Positions 1 through 5,153 of a stretch of 5,153 nt of DNA are shown here, piece after piece. This DNA is from an uncultured Clostridia bacterium (GTDB lineage Bacteria; Bacillota; Clostridia; UBA1381). Within the stretch, counting starts at the first letter, position 1, and each line of letters opens with the position of its first letter. The stretch is from assembly GCA_934481375.1 (NCBI GenBank), contig CAKSPN010000139.1:1-5153 (forward strand). The letters run 5' to 3'. The notes under the pieces were generated by a model, which saw nothing but the letters and a program-made list of their open reading frames with translations, was not told the origin of the DNA and ran no database searches. Position numbers and translations under genes: made by a program.

Positions 1-342
1 ATACATATACTGCAAATGATACAGCGGAAAGCGCCTGTAAAGCGACGCCGACAAAACCGCAATTGCGGCATTGACAAGCGGACCTGCTGCATACAGTATT
101 ATTTCGTCCGACAGCGAGCAGACTATTTTGTTTTTTAATTTCATATTTACGCCGAACGGATAAAACGTGATATGCGATATTTTAAGTCCGATACACACCG
201 CCGCCAAAGCATGAGCAAGCTCATGCAGAGCCATTGCCGCATATGCCGCCGTTATTTCAAAAGTTCTGTGCGTAAAAAAGCACGCCGCAAACAATGCGGC
301 GGTGAGCATATGTATATAAAGATATTTCGTAATTCTTATCAT
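1..342 (-). CDS. spoIVFB: SpoIVFB-like M50 intramembrane metalloprotease, N-terminal part (truncated by window edge)
   Basis: The reverse strand is open from an ATG at 342 to base 1, giving the first 114 residues; the C-terminal part is outside the window. The zinc-protease motif HELAH lies at residues 40-44 inside a hydrophobic segment (about 31-50), followed by YPFG (62-65) and GPLVNA (87-92), the order and spacing of the site-2-protease family. An early IH pair (10-11), then a hydrophobic stretch, then HExxH, PFG and GPL matches the layout I recall for Bacillus SpoIVFB. In that family the enzyme sits in the forespore outer membrane and cleaves pro-sigma-K within the membrane during sporulation. 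The third conserved region (NxxPxxPLDGG type, second zinc ligand) would lie off the edge and cannot be checked. A GGGAG ribosome binding site sits 7 bases upstream of the ATG. The usual upstream partner spoIVFA is not present; a YARHG gene and its terminator are there instead. Another M50 subfamily remains possible. Confidence 0.8.
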   Translation of the reverse strand, partial: MIRITKYLYIHMLTAALFAACFFTHRTFEITAAYAAMALHELAHALAAVCIGLKISHITFYPFGVNMKLKNKIVCSLSDEIILYAAGPLVNAAIAVLSASLYRRFPLYHLQYMY

Positions 343-371
343 AGCCGTTCTCCCACAGAAGAAATATTCCT

Positions 372-400
372 TATATAGTTATATTCATATATACAAACAA
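372..400 (-). promoter_or_regulatory. Weak candidate promoter for the spoIVFB-like gene
   Basis: On the minus strand TTGTTT (395-400) and TATATA (372-377) are separated by 17 bases, about 30 bases upstream of the spoIVFB-like ATG. The match to sigma-A consensus is partial (3/6 and 4/6), and the surroundings are so AT-rich that chance matches are likely. I saw no convincing sigma-E pair (ATATT-type -35 with CATACA-type -10), although sigma-E would be the expected regulator of a spoIVFB gene. The -35 overlaps the tail of the preceding terminator. Confidence 0.25.
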
Positions 401-423
401 AAAGCACCGTAAGGTGCTTTTTG
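398..423 (-). terminator. Intrinsic terminator of the YARHG gene
   Basis: A perfect 10-bp inverted repeat (399-408 with 413-422) encloses a 4-base loop. On the minus strand it reads AAAAAGCACC, loop, GGTGCTTTTT, then GTTTG, so the stem's own T-run supplies the release tract. It begins one base after the TAA stop (424-426) of the YARHG gene. The A/T-flanked symmetry would also allow termination on the plus strand, but no plus-strand gene is present. It insulates the YARHG gene from the spoIVFB-like gene. Confidence 0.9.
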
Positions 424-1554
424 TTACTTTGAATTTTCAACTTTAAGAATTAATGCGGCATTTTTCTTTTCAATCGAATTTAAGTTACTGCTGTCATCAT
501 TATAATTATAATTCGGATTTATCGAATACCACGAGCATTTGCTGAAATAATTATTATATTCCGCCGACTTGAATTTTCTGCCGTGGCGTGCGTATATTTC
601 GTTTCTCGCAAGACCAAGCTCCGCTTTCGTATATCCCGAAAGTTCTTCTTCCGTCAGAAGCCTTGTATTTGAGTCGCTTATGATATACTTGCCGCCGTCA
701 TACTTTGTCATTGACGTTATCTCATATATCGTATTTCCGTAATGTATATCCTGTGTGGGCACTGCGGAAACCGTCATATACTTTCCGCTTATCTGCGCCG
801 TTGTACTGCCGGGAGATACATTTGCATAATACAGCGTATTGTCTGCCGTAAACGTCATAAACCATCTTCCGTTATACTGCATAACCTGACCGCCCACAAC
901 AAGCTTTGAATTTATCGGCGCTGTTGTAATTCCCGTTGATTTCGGTACGGGGGTTGCCTTTACGGTCGGCTTCATAGCAGTGCTTGTACTCTTATTTGAT
1001 GAGGACGTTTTATTCCCCGATGATGAGGACGTACCCGATCCGCTGTTTGTACTCTTTCCTGTCTGACCGTTCGAGGACGGCACCGCTGTTGCCTGTGCGG
1101 TCGGTTCGGGTGTCGGAGTTACCTCCGGAGTCGGCGTTGCCGGCTCTGCCGTCGGTGTCGGGGTTCCCGACGCAAACGACGGTTTCGGCGACGGAGTAGC
1201 CGTTGCAATCTGCTTATCCCGTGTGTTGTTCCTGATATAATATGTGCCCGCTCCCGCACCTACGGCGATTATGAACACAATAACAGCAATTACAACTATT
1301 CTGTTTCTCTGCTGTTTTTTCTTTTTAACATTGCGCCTTTCTTCTATTTCCGACAACTGCTGTTTCTTCTCGGCAATCATTCTTTCAATCTGCTCACGGC
1401 GCTTGCGCTCGTTCTCATCATACACCTTTTCTTCTTCGGGCTGATTGGGAACATTCTCCTCTGCGGCAGGTTCTTCAGAGCCTAATGTTTCACCGCAGAA
1501 AATACATTTTTCTGTACCGTCCGGTAATTCCGCTCCGCATTTTTTACATAGCAT
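424..1554 (-). CDS. Zinc-ribbon, single-pass membrane protein with external YARHG domain
   Basis: This is a 376-residue protein starting at ATG 1554. Residues 1-25 form a zinc ribbon (C3, C6, C17, C20). An acidic stretch (26-45) leads into a highly charged, probably coiled-coil segment (45-85) ending in a Lys/Arg cluster, then one membrane span (86-107). Positive-inside topology puts the ribbon in the cytoplasm and the rest outside. Residues 117-159 are a Pro/Thr linker with TPTP-type repeats, and 160-213 are Ser/Thr/Asn/Gly rich. Residues 215-285 are beta-rich (VMQYNGRWFMTF, then IHYGNTIYEI) and I do not recognise them. The C-terminus (about 290-372) is a YARHG domain with RNEIYARHGRKF (317-328) and a following W342-Y343. 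YARHG domains are found on bacterial surface proteins; their ligand is unknown to me. The start is fixed by GGAGG 8 bases upstream; a GTG at 1569, five codons earlier, overlaps that site. The gene has its own strong promoter and its own terminator, so it can be expressed alone. Confidence 0.93.
   Translation of the reverse strand: MLCKKCGAELPDGTEKCIFCGETLGSEEPAAEENVPNQPEEEKVYDENERKRREQIERMIAEKKQQLSEIEERRNVKKKKQQRNRIVVIAVIVFIIAVGAGAGTYYIRNNTRDKQIATATPSPKPSFASGTPTPTAEPATPTPEVTPTPEPTAQATAVPSSNGQTGKSTNSGSGTSSSSGNKTSSSNKSTSTAMKPTVKATPVPKSTGITTAPINSKLVVGGQVMQYNGRWFMTFTADNTLYYANVSPGSTTAQISGKYMTVSAVPTQDIHYGNTIYEITSMTKYDGGKYIISDSNTRLLTEEELSGYTKAELGLARNEIYARHGRKFKSAEYNNYFSKCSWYSINPNYNYNDDSSNLNSIEKKNAALILKVENSK
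998..1032. repeat. In-frame 11-bp direct repeat in the Ser-rich linker
   Basis: GATGAGGACGT occurs at 998-1008 and again at 1022-1032, 24 bases (8 codons) apart. A second pair, TTGTACTCTT, is at 984-993 and near 1047-1056. On the coding strand the repeats encode Thr-Ser-Ser-Ser and Lys-Ser-Thr type segments of the extracellular linker. The spacing keeps frame, as expected if the linker grew by local duplication of short units. Confidence 0.6.
1081..1216 (-). repeat. Low-complexity Pro/Thr codon repeat (linker of YARHG protein)
   Basis: The coding strand is a degenerate run of Pro and Thr codons (ACN CCN pairs with GAA and GCN interruptions), encoding units such as TPTPTAEP, TPTPEV and TPTPEP at residues 131-151. 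On the plus strand it appears as recurring GTCGG and GGNGT. It acts as an extended stalk between the membrane and the outer domains. It is not a perfect tandem repeat at DNA level and contains no long homopolymer suggestive of phase variation. Confidence 0.7.
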
Positions 1555-1562
1555 TTTTATTT

Positions 1563-1567
1563 CCTCC
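1563..1567 (-). promoter_or_regulatory. Ribosome binding site that sets the YARHG gene start
   Basis: GGAGG on the minus strand lies 8 bases before the ATG at 1554. The longest open frame would start at GTG 1567-1569, which overlaps this Shine-Dalgarno and has no site of its own, so the ATG giving MLCKKCG is preferred. Zinc-ribbon proteins of this type typically begin Met-x-Cys, which agrees. Confidence 0.9.
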
Positions 1568-1598
1568 ACTTTTACCTGTCACTAACTCTATCATATTA

Positions 1599-1627
1599 AT
1601 TATATCCTTTTATACATTTCAAGTCAA
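1599..1627 (-). promoter_or_regulatory. Near-consensus sigma-A-type promoter of the YARHG gene
   Basis: The minus strand carries TTGACT (-35, 1622-1627; 5 of 6 to consensus), a 17-base spacer (1605-1621) and TATAAT (-10, 1599-1604; perfect). Transcription would begin near 1592, leaving a leader of about 38 bases before ATG 1554. This suggests vegetative, fairly strong expression independent of the upstream operon. I saw no terminator between the upstream membrane gene's stop (1644) and this promoter, so read-through from the operon is also possible. Confidence 0.85.
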
Positions 1628-1643
1628 TAGCAGCAGTATTACA

Positions 1644-2195
1644 TTATTTTTTCTCATACATCGACAAATTAAATTTTTCTGTTATATTTATTCCCTTACA
1701 GCCGGCAAAATATCCCAATATCGACGAAATCACCGGTACAACCGCCATAAGCACCAAAACCGTAACCGTGACCACGTTTGCGCCGTTGCCCATAAAGCCG
1801 TAATACGGGATTATCCATACGACAAATATAACATTGAATATCTTCGGGACCACTCCCGAAATCACGCCGTCCGAGCCGAACGCCACCCACAGTCCCTTGT
1901 CGATACCAAACAATAAAAAGGTCAGCACCGCAATCATAACGCCCATAAGCAATCCTTTTTTCAAGTCAGGTTTAAGGGTGGAATATGACTTTTTGTCCGC
2001 CTCCGCAGCTTTCTTCGCACGGCAGTATATTATCGCCGCATATATGATAACAAACAGCACGCCGCCGAACGGGCGAAATGCGTCTTTCATAAACAGAAAT
2101 CCCAGCAGAAACAGCTGTAAAAACGCCTCTGCAATCACCGCAACGATATGCCCCGTAAGTACATTCATATATTGTTTAAACAATAATTTATTCAT
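1644..2195 (-). CDS. Hypothetical multi-pass integral membrane protein, 183 residues
   Basis: I do not recognise this family. The protein is strongly hydrophobic, with about five likely membrane segments near residues 17-36, 44-59, 80-97, 117-134 and 141-165. A basic loop (59-80, RAKKAAEADKK and a following KPDLKKG) is probably cytoplasmic, and the short C-terminal tail (167-183) ends MYEKK. No catalytic motif, metal site or signal peptide cleavage site is apparent. The start is taken at ATG 2195, which has AGAGGTG 8 bases upstream; a longer frame from TTG 2219 would overlap the flavoprotein's end and lies upstream of the ribosome binding site. It follows the flavoprotein by 14 bases, so the two are very likely cotranscribed with the upstream transporter. 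Its job cannot be inferred beyond a membrane role. Confidence 0.85.
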   Translation of the reverse strand: MNKLLFKQYMNVLTGHIVAVIAEAFLQLFLLGFLFMKDAFRPFGGVLFVIIYAAIIYCRAKKAAEADKKSYSTLKPDLKKGLLMGVMIAVLTFLLFGIDKGLWVAFGSDGVISGVVPKIFNVIFVVWIIPYYGFMGNGANVVTVTVLVLMAVVPVISSILGYFAGCKGINITEKFNLSMYEKK

Positions 2196-2203
2196 TTTTT
2201 TTG

Positions 2204-2210
2204 CACCTCT
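2204..2210 (-). promoter_or_regulatory. Ribosome binding site fixing the small membrane gene start
   Basis: AGAGGTG on the minus strand, followed by C and seven A residues, precedes ATG 2195 by 8 bases. It shares its first base (2210) with the flavoprotein's TAA stop (2210-2212), a layout that favours reinitiation by ribosomes finishing the upstream gene. It rules against the TTG at 2217-2219 as start. Confidence 0.8.
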
Positions 2211-3397
2211 TATACACAATTTTTACCTGCAACATATCCCGAAGCCCACGCCCACTGCAAATTATAACCACCGCAGTCGCCGTCAATATCGAGTATTTCT
2301 CCGCAGGCATATACACCCTTTACTTTTTTTGATTCAAGCGTTTCGGGATCAAATTCGCTTGTCAGCGCACCGCCGTGCGTTACCTGAGCATTGTTCCACG
2401 ACATTGTTCCGATTACATCAAACCGCCATGCCTTAATTGTTTTGGCAATTTTTACGATTTCCTCCTCCGAAAGCGTTGACGAAAGCCTTGAGAGCGGAGC
2501 AATTTCCAGATATTTTAAGAGAGCCTGTCCCACACGCTTGGATAACATTCCCGTGAAAAACTCCTCCAAACGGCGTTCGGGAAAAATCCCCACACGCGTC
2601 CAGAGCATTTCCGCAATTTCCTCCTCGGAATATTCGCACATAAGGTCGATATATGCGTACTTTTCGCCCTCGCAATAAGCCGAAAGTGAAAATGCACACG
2701 GTCCCGATATACCGTATTCGGTAAAAAGTATCTCGCCCGTTTCGGAACGTCCGCCCAAAGTAAGCTTACCCTCAACCTTTATTCCCTTTAGCTTTTTCAC
2801 CGTTTCGGGTTCGGTTTTCAGCTGAACGAGCGAGGGTTTTAACGGAGTTATACGGTGTCCGAGTTTTTTTAAAAGCTCATAGCCGCTGCCGTTTGACCCA
2901 AGGCTCGGCGACGCTTTTCCGCCGCAGGCGATTATAACCCTGTCGGCATACGCCTTTTGCCCGTCATAGGACGATATTATAAACCCGTTTTTTGTACGCG
3001 AAATATCGCTTGCTTCAAAATCTGTTCTTATAACCACACCGTCCTCGGCAAGCTTCATTCTGATAACGTCCAGAACCGCGGACGCCTGTCCGCAGTGCGG
3101 ATAGACCTTACCCCTGTCCTCTGTTCTGCATACAAGTCCCATATCCGAGAATTTGCTTAGCGTTTCCTCAACCCAAAACGAGCTTATAACGTTACGCATA
3201 AAGCCTGTATCCGTACCGTGATAATCCTTTTCGGACGCATTAATATTTGTAAGATTGCATCTGCCGTTTCCCGTTGCGAGAATTTTTCTGCCGACACGGT
3301 CGCACCTTTCGTAAACGGTAACGCAGCTGCCCATCTCACGTGCGGCAATTGCCGCAAACATTCCCGACGCTCCTCCGCCGATTACCGCAATTTCCAT
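2210..3397 (-). CDS. BaiN/YhiN (HI0933-like) family FAD-dependent oxidoreductase
   Basis: This is a full-length 395-residue flavoprotein, within the family's usual ~400-residue size. The N-terminal Rossmann motif is GGGASG (7-12), with an acidic residue closing the second strand (E30) to hold the FAD ribose. The family hallmark GRKILATGNGRCNLTN follows at 36-51. The C-terminus has the second family signature: VTHGGALTSEFDPETLESK (339-357), GVYACGEILDIDGD (361-374) and GGYNLQWAWASG (376-387), which closes over the flavin. It is predicted to be cytosolic, with no membrane span. The family includes Clostridium scindens BaiN, implicated in bile-acid ring reduction, and E. coli YhiN; for most members the substrate is unknown, so bile-acid activity should not be assumed. 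ATG 3397 lies one base after the transporter's TGA stop, and a GGGAG (3410-3414) sits 12 bases upstream, so translation is probably coupled. Next comes the small membrane gene, 14 bases on. Confidence 0.95.
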   Translation of the reverse strand: MEIAVIGGGASGMFAAIAAREMGSCVTVYERCDRVGRKILATGNGRCNLTNINASEKDYHGTDTGFMRNVISSFWVEETLSKFSDMGLVCRTEDRGKVYPHCGQASAVLDVIRMKLAEDGVVIRTDFEASDISRTKNGFIISSYDGQKAYADRVIIACGGKASPSLGSNGSGYELLKKLGHRITPLKPSLVQLKTEPETVKKLKGIKVEGKLTLGGRSETGEILFTEYGISGPCAFSLSAYCEGEKYAYIDLMCEYSEEEIAEMLWTRVGIFPERRLEEFFTGMLSKRVGQALLKYLEIAPLSRLSSTLSEEEIVKIAKTIKAWRFDVIGTMSWNNAQVTHGGALTSEFDPETLESKKVKGVYACGEILDIDGDCGGYNLQWAWASGYVAGKNCV

Positions 3398-3398
3398 A

Positions 3399-4541
3399 TC
3401 AATCAGTTTCTCCCGTTTCCTGTCTGAGTTTTTTCTTTTCCTCGTATTCCGTCACAAAATCTATTATTATTGTACGTATAACCGCCGCAACCGGCACGGA
3501 TATAAGCATTCCCAAAAATCCGAACAAGCTTCCGCCCACGGTTACAACAACGATAATTTCAAGCGGACGCATATCGAGCGATATACCCATAATCTTCGGT
3601 GCGAGCAGGTTTCCGTCAAGCTGCTGAAGTATCAGCAACACAAGCGTTGTCCAGACGGTTTTCCACACACCGCCCGTTATAAGGATTACTATTTCCGCAA
3701 TTACTACCGATATTATCGAGCCGAAGTACGGTATCATATCCATAGCGCCTATGAAAAGTCCGAGTATTACCGCATAGCGCACCTTCATAACCGAAAGCGT
3801 GACGGTGCACACAAACGCCATAATGATACTGCACCACAGACGGCAGTATATATAACTTGTGAACACTTCGTTTATATGCTTGGCATTTTTCAAAATATTT
3901 TCCGCTCTTTCGGATTTGAAAAATATTTTTACCGTCTTTTTTGACAATTCAATTATCCTGTCCTTGTCAAGGAGCATATACACCGAGGATATAACCGCAA
4001 TAAAGGTTGATACTATTCCCGATGTCATATTGAAAATCCCCTGGATATATGTTCCGAACTTTTCGGTGTTGATTTTTGAAATGAATTTTTCTATCGTATC
4101 CGAAATATCAAAGTTTTCAAACACTTTAAGCTTACCGAACACTTCGCTGTTACGAAGCTTTGCAATAACCTTTCCGGCATATCCGGGCAAATTCATTGAT
4201 AAGTCGATAATATTTTTTGACAATGCCGGAACAACCATTCCGATTATCAGCGCAATTAACGCAAACGTTATAAGATACACTATAAGAATACTTATTCCGT
4301 ATGCATGTTTCTTTATATAATTAAGTTTTATTTTGCTTATAAGTCCCGTAAGCTTTTTTGTGGGAATATTTAAAAGATATGCTATCGCAAAGCCTATAAG
4401 AAACGGACTTACCGCCTTAATGCACAGACCGATAACATTCCATATCACCTTTATGTTGTCAAAGGTTTTGTAAACAGCTATTACCGCCACGCAGAAAACA
4501 AACGCAATAAGCCACTTATAATACTTCTGAAATATCTTCAA
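3399..4541 (-). CDS. AI-2E (UPF0118) family transporter
   Basis: This is a 380-residue polytopic membrane protein with hydrophobic segments near 11-25, 36-57, 82-104, 171-191, 234-251, 255-288, 295-308 and 328-356, and a soluble insertion at about 105-170. Family signatures lie in the C-terminal half: DMIPYFG (268-274), QQLDGNLLAPKIMG (306-319), and GGSLFGFLGMLISVP (336-350) followed by VAAV. The family includes the E. coli autoinducer-2 exporter TqsA, but other members are reported as Na+/H+ antiporters or have unknown substrates, so AI-2 export is not established here. The start is TTG at 4541. No ATG precedes it in frame (a TAG stop lies at 4554-4556), AGGGGG sits 8 bases upstream, and the next in-frame ATG would remove the first membrane spans. 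It is the first gene of a probable three-gene operon with the flavoprotein and the small membrane protein. Confidence 0.93.
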   Translation of the reverse strand: MKIFQKYYKWLIAFVFCVAVIAVYKTFDNIKVIWNVIGLCIKAVSPFLIGFAIAYLLNIPTKKLTGLISKIKLNYIKKHAYGISILIVYLITFALIALIIGMVVPALSKNIIDLSMNLPGYAGKVIAKLRNSEVFGKLKVFENFDISDTIEKFISKINTEKFGTYIQGIFNMTSGIVSTFIAVISSVYMLLDKDRIIELSKKTVKIFFKSERAENILKNAKHINEVFTSYIYCRLWCSIIMAFVCTVTLSVMKVRYAVILGLFIGAMDMIPYFGSIISVVIAEIVILITGGVWKTVWTTLVLLILQQLDGNLLAPKIMGISLDMRPLEIIVVVTVGGSLFGFLGMLISVPVAAVIRTIIIDFVTEYEEKKKLRQETGETD

Positions 4542-4549
4542 ACCTCTGT

Positions 4550-4555
4550 CCCCCT
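4550..4555 (-). promoter_or_regulatory. Ribosome binding site supporting a TTG start of the transporter
   Basis: AGGGGG on the minus strand lies 8 bases before TTG 4541. The spacing is ideal and no ATG or GTG is suitably placed, so the site decides for the TTG start. Confidence 0.75.
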
Positions 4556-4562
4556 ATTACTT

Positions 4563-4568
4563 ATTATA
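4563..4568 (-). promoter_or_regulatory. Candidate -10 element for the transporter operon
   Basis: A perfect TATAAT sits on the minus strand between the upstream terminator and the transporter. No good -35 lies 16-18 bases away: at 17 bases the hexamer is AAGCAA, inside the terminator loop and stem. It lacks the TGn of an extended -10. If used, transcription would start near 4556 with a leader of only about 15 bases. Some promoter is needed here because the preceding gene ends in a terminator. Confidence 0.4.
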
Positions 4569-4572
4569 CAGC

Positions 4573-4598
4573 AAAAGGGCGGAAATTGCTTTCCGCCC
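4573..4598 (-). terminator. Intrinsic terminator after the repeat-protein gene
   Basis: A perfect 9-bp GC-rich stem (GGGCGGAAA at 4577-4585 pairing with TTTCCGCCC at 4590-4598) has a 4-base loop. On the minus strand it is followed by TTTT (4573-4576), then GCTGTATAAT. It lies 17 bases past the TAA stop (4616-4618) of the upstream gene. The T-tract is short, so termination may be incomplete and allow some read-through into the transporter operon. Confidence 0.85.
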
Positions 4599-4615
4599 GT
4601 AATTTGCCGGACAAT

Positions 4616-5153
4616 TTATTGTGTTACTATTACAAGTGTTGCCTCAAACGCACCGTTTGAAACAGTACCTCTTATATCTACAACATCTCCTACTTTTACA
4701 TTGCTCATCTTAAGCGTTTTGCCTGCGCTTGTTATGAACGTTGTTTTTGTATCCTTGCAGAATACTGTTGTTTCGCCCGAGCCGTCCGTACCTTCAATCG
4801 TGATAAATCCGTATGATGCGTTCACAGCCTTTACCGTACCCGAAGCCGAGCCTGTCGTGTTCTGTGTTGACTTTGCCGTGATTGCCTTTACGGCGTCGCT
4901 CTCGACATTAAGAGTAACCGAGTCGCCCACACGGAAATCATAAAGCGTTCCCGCAGTGCCGTTTATTGTTATCTTTATGTCGTTTGTTATCATATATTCC
5001 TTGTCTTTTCCGTCAATCGTAACTACCATAGACGGCTGTGTTGCGATTGTAAGCGATTTTATTGTTCCCGTAACAACAGAAGATTTAGCCGTTGCCGCAA
5101 CTTTCTGTATCTCGCCGTAACGGAGAGTAAGCTTTACCGTGTCACCTATATAT
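4616..5153 (-). CDS. Surface-type protein with tandem beta-rich repeats, C-terminal part (truncated by window edge)
   Basis: The reverse strand is open from the window edge to a TAA at 4616-4618, giving the last 178 residues. The internal ATG at 5029 is not the start, since the frame stays open upstream with similar composition. The sequence falls into related units of about 75 residues: the tail of one (residues 2-20, IGDTVKLTLRYGEIQKV), a complete one (24-93) and a last one (100-175). Each has GTI/GTV near its start, a run of short beta strands, then a turn and a GD-V motif (RVGDSVTL 74-81, KVGDVVDI 153-160), and an alternating hydrophobic end. This resembles OB-fold-like repeat regions in secreted or S-layer-associated proteins of Clostridia. 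The tail has no membrane span or LPXTG sorting signal, so any anchor (for example SLH domains) or signal peptide must be in the missing N-terminal part. No catalytic residues are evident; only one Cys (132) is present. The export prediction is inference from composition. Confidence 0.85.
   Translation of the reverse strand, partial: YIGDTVKLTLRYGEIQKVAATAKSSVVTGTIKSLTIATQPSMVVTIDGKDKEYMITNDIKITINGTAGTLYDFRVGDSVTLNVESDAVKAITAKSTQNTTGSASGTVKAVNASYGFITIEGTDGSGETTVFCKDTKTTFITSAGKTLKMSNVKVGDVVDIRGTVSNGAFEATLVIVTQ

Noticed and set aside
172..378. 68-codon plus-strand open frame at the left end
   Set aside because: It is antisense to the spoIVFB-like gene, whose HELAH and GPLVNA motifs clearly mark the minus strand as coding.
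370..395. AT-rich near-palindromic stretch considered as an operator
   Set aside because: Only alternating T and A give the symmetry; no defined half-sites could be drawn.
343..398. Sigma-E promoter for the spoIVFB-like gene
   Set aside because: A GAATATA resembles a sigma-E -35, but no CATACA-type -10 follows at 14-15 bases.
1081..1216. GTCGG-rich region considered as a CRISPR-like or tandem repeat array
   Set aside because: The units are degenerate and have no constant repeat or spacer length; they are explained by Pro/Thr codons of a protein linker.
1485..1916. 143-codon plus-strand open frame spanning the YARHG promoter region
   Set aside because: No ribosome binding site, Arg/His/Tyr-rich composition typical of a shadow frame, and it overlaps a strong minus-strand promoter and two well-supported genes.
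1834..2436. 200-codon open frame on the plus strand
   Set aside because: It lies antisense across the small membrane gene and the flavoprotein end, has no ribosome binding site, and its product looks like a reverse-frame shadow with no family features.
3859..4320. 153-codon open frame on the plus strand
   Set aside because: It is antisense to the AI-2E transporter; its hydrophobic look follows from the complementary codons of a membrane protein.

Overview
The window looks like a chromosomal segment from an endospore-forming member of the Clostridia (Bacillota), probably a mid-GC gut or anaerobic lineage. The support is a SpoIVFB-type intramembrane protease at the left edge, strong GGAGG-type ribosome binding sites, a consensus sigma-A-type promoter, and a zinc-ribbon/YARHG surface protein of a kind common in that group. 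This is inference from gene content. No rRNA or other taxonomic marker is present. All six genes lie on the minus strand, so transcription runs from high to low coordinates.

In transcription order: (1) 5153-4616 is the C-terminal 178 residues of a secreted or surface-type protein built from ~75-residue beta-rich repeats, followed by a hairpin terminator (4573-4598). (2) 4541-3399 is an AI-2E/UPF0118-family membrane transporter that starts at TTG. (3) 3397-2210 is a BaiN/YhiN/HI0933-family FAD oxidoreductase, one base after the transporter's stop. (4) 2195-1644 is a 183-residue multi-pass membrane protein of unknown function, 14 bases after the flavoprotein. Genes 2-4 read as one operon. (5) 1554-424 is a membrane-anchored protein with a cytoplasmic zinc ribbon, a Pro/Thr/Ser linker and an external YARHG domain. 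It has its own near-perfect promoter (1599-1627) and a terminator touching its stop codon (398-423). (6) 342-1 is the N-terminal 114 residues of a SpoIVFB-like M50 metalloprotease running off the left edge.

Gaps between genes are short (the longest is 89 bases) and hold the promoters, ribosome binding sites and terminators listed. Three of the longest open frames need start correction or comment: the YARHG gene (ATG at 1554, not GTG at 1569), the small membrane gene (ATG at 2195, not TTG at 2219), and the transporter, which truly appears to use TTG.

I found no mobile element, CRISPR array, defence cassette, tRNA or rRNA. The window is mostly ordinary chromosome. The least explained parts are the YARHG protein (cytoplasmic metal-binding knob linked through the membrane to an external domain), the orphan membrane protein in the flavoprotein operon, and the repeat protein at the right edge.
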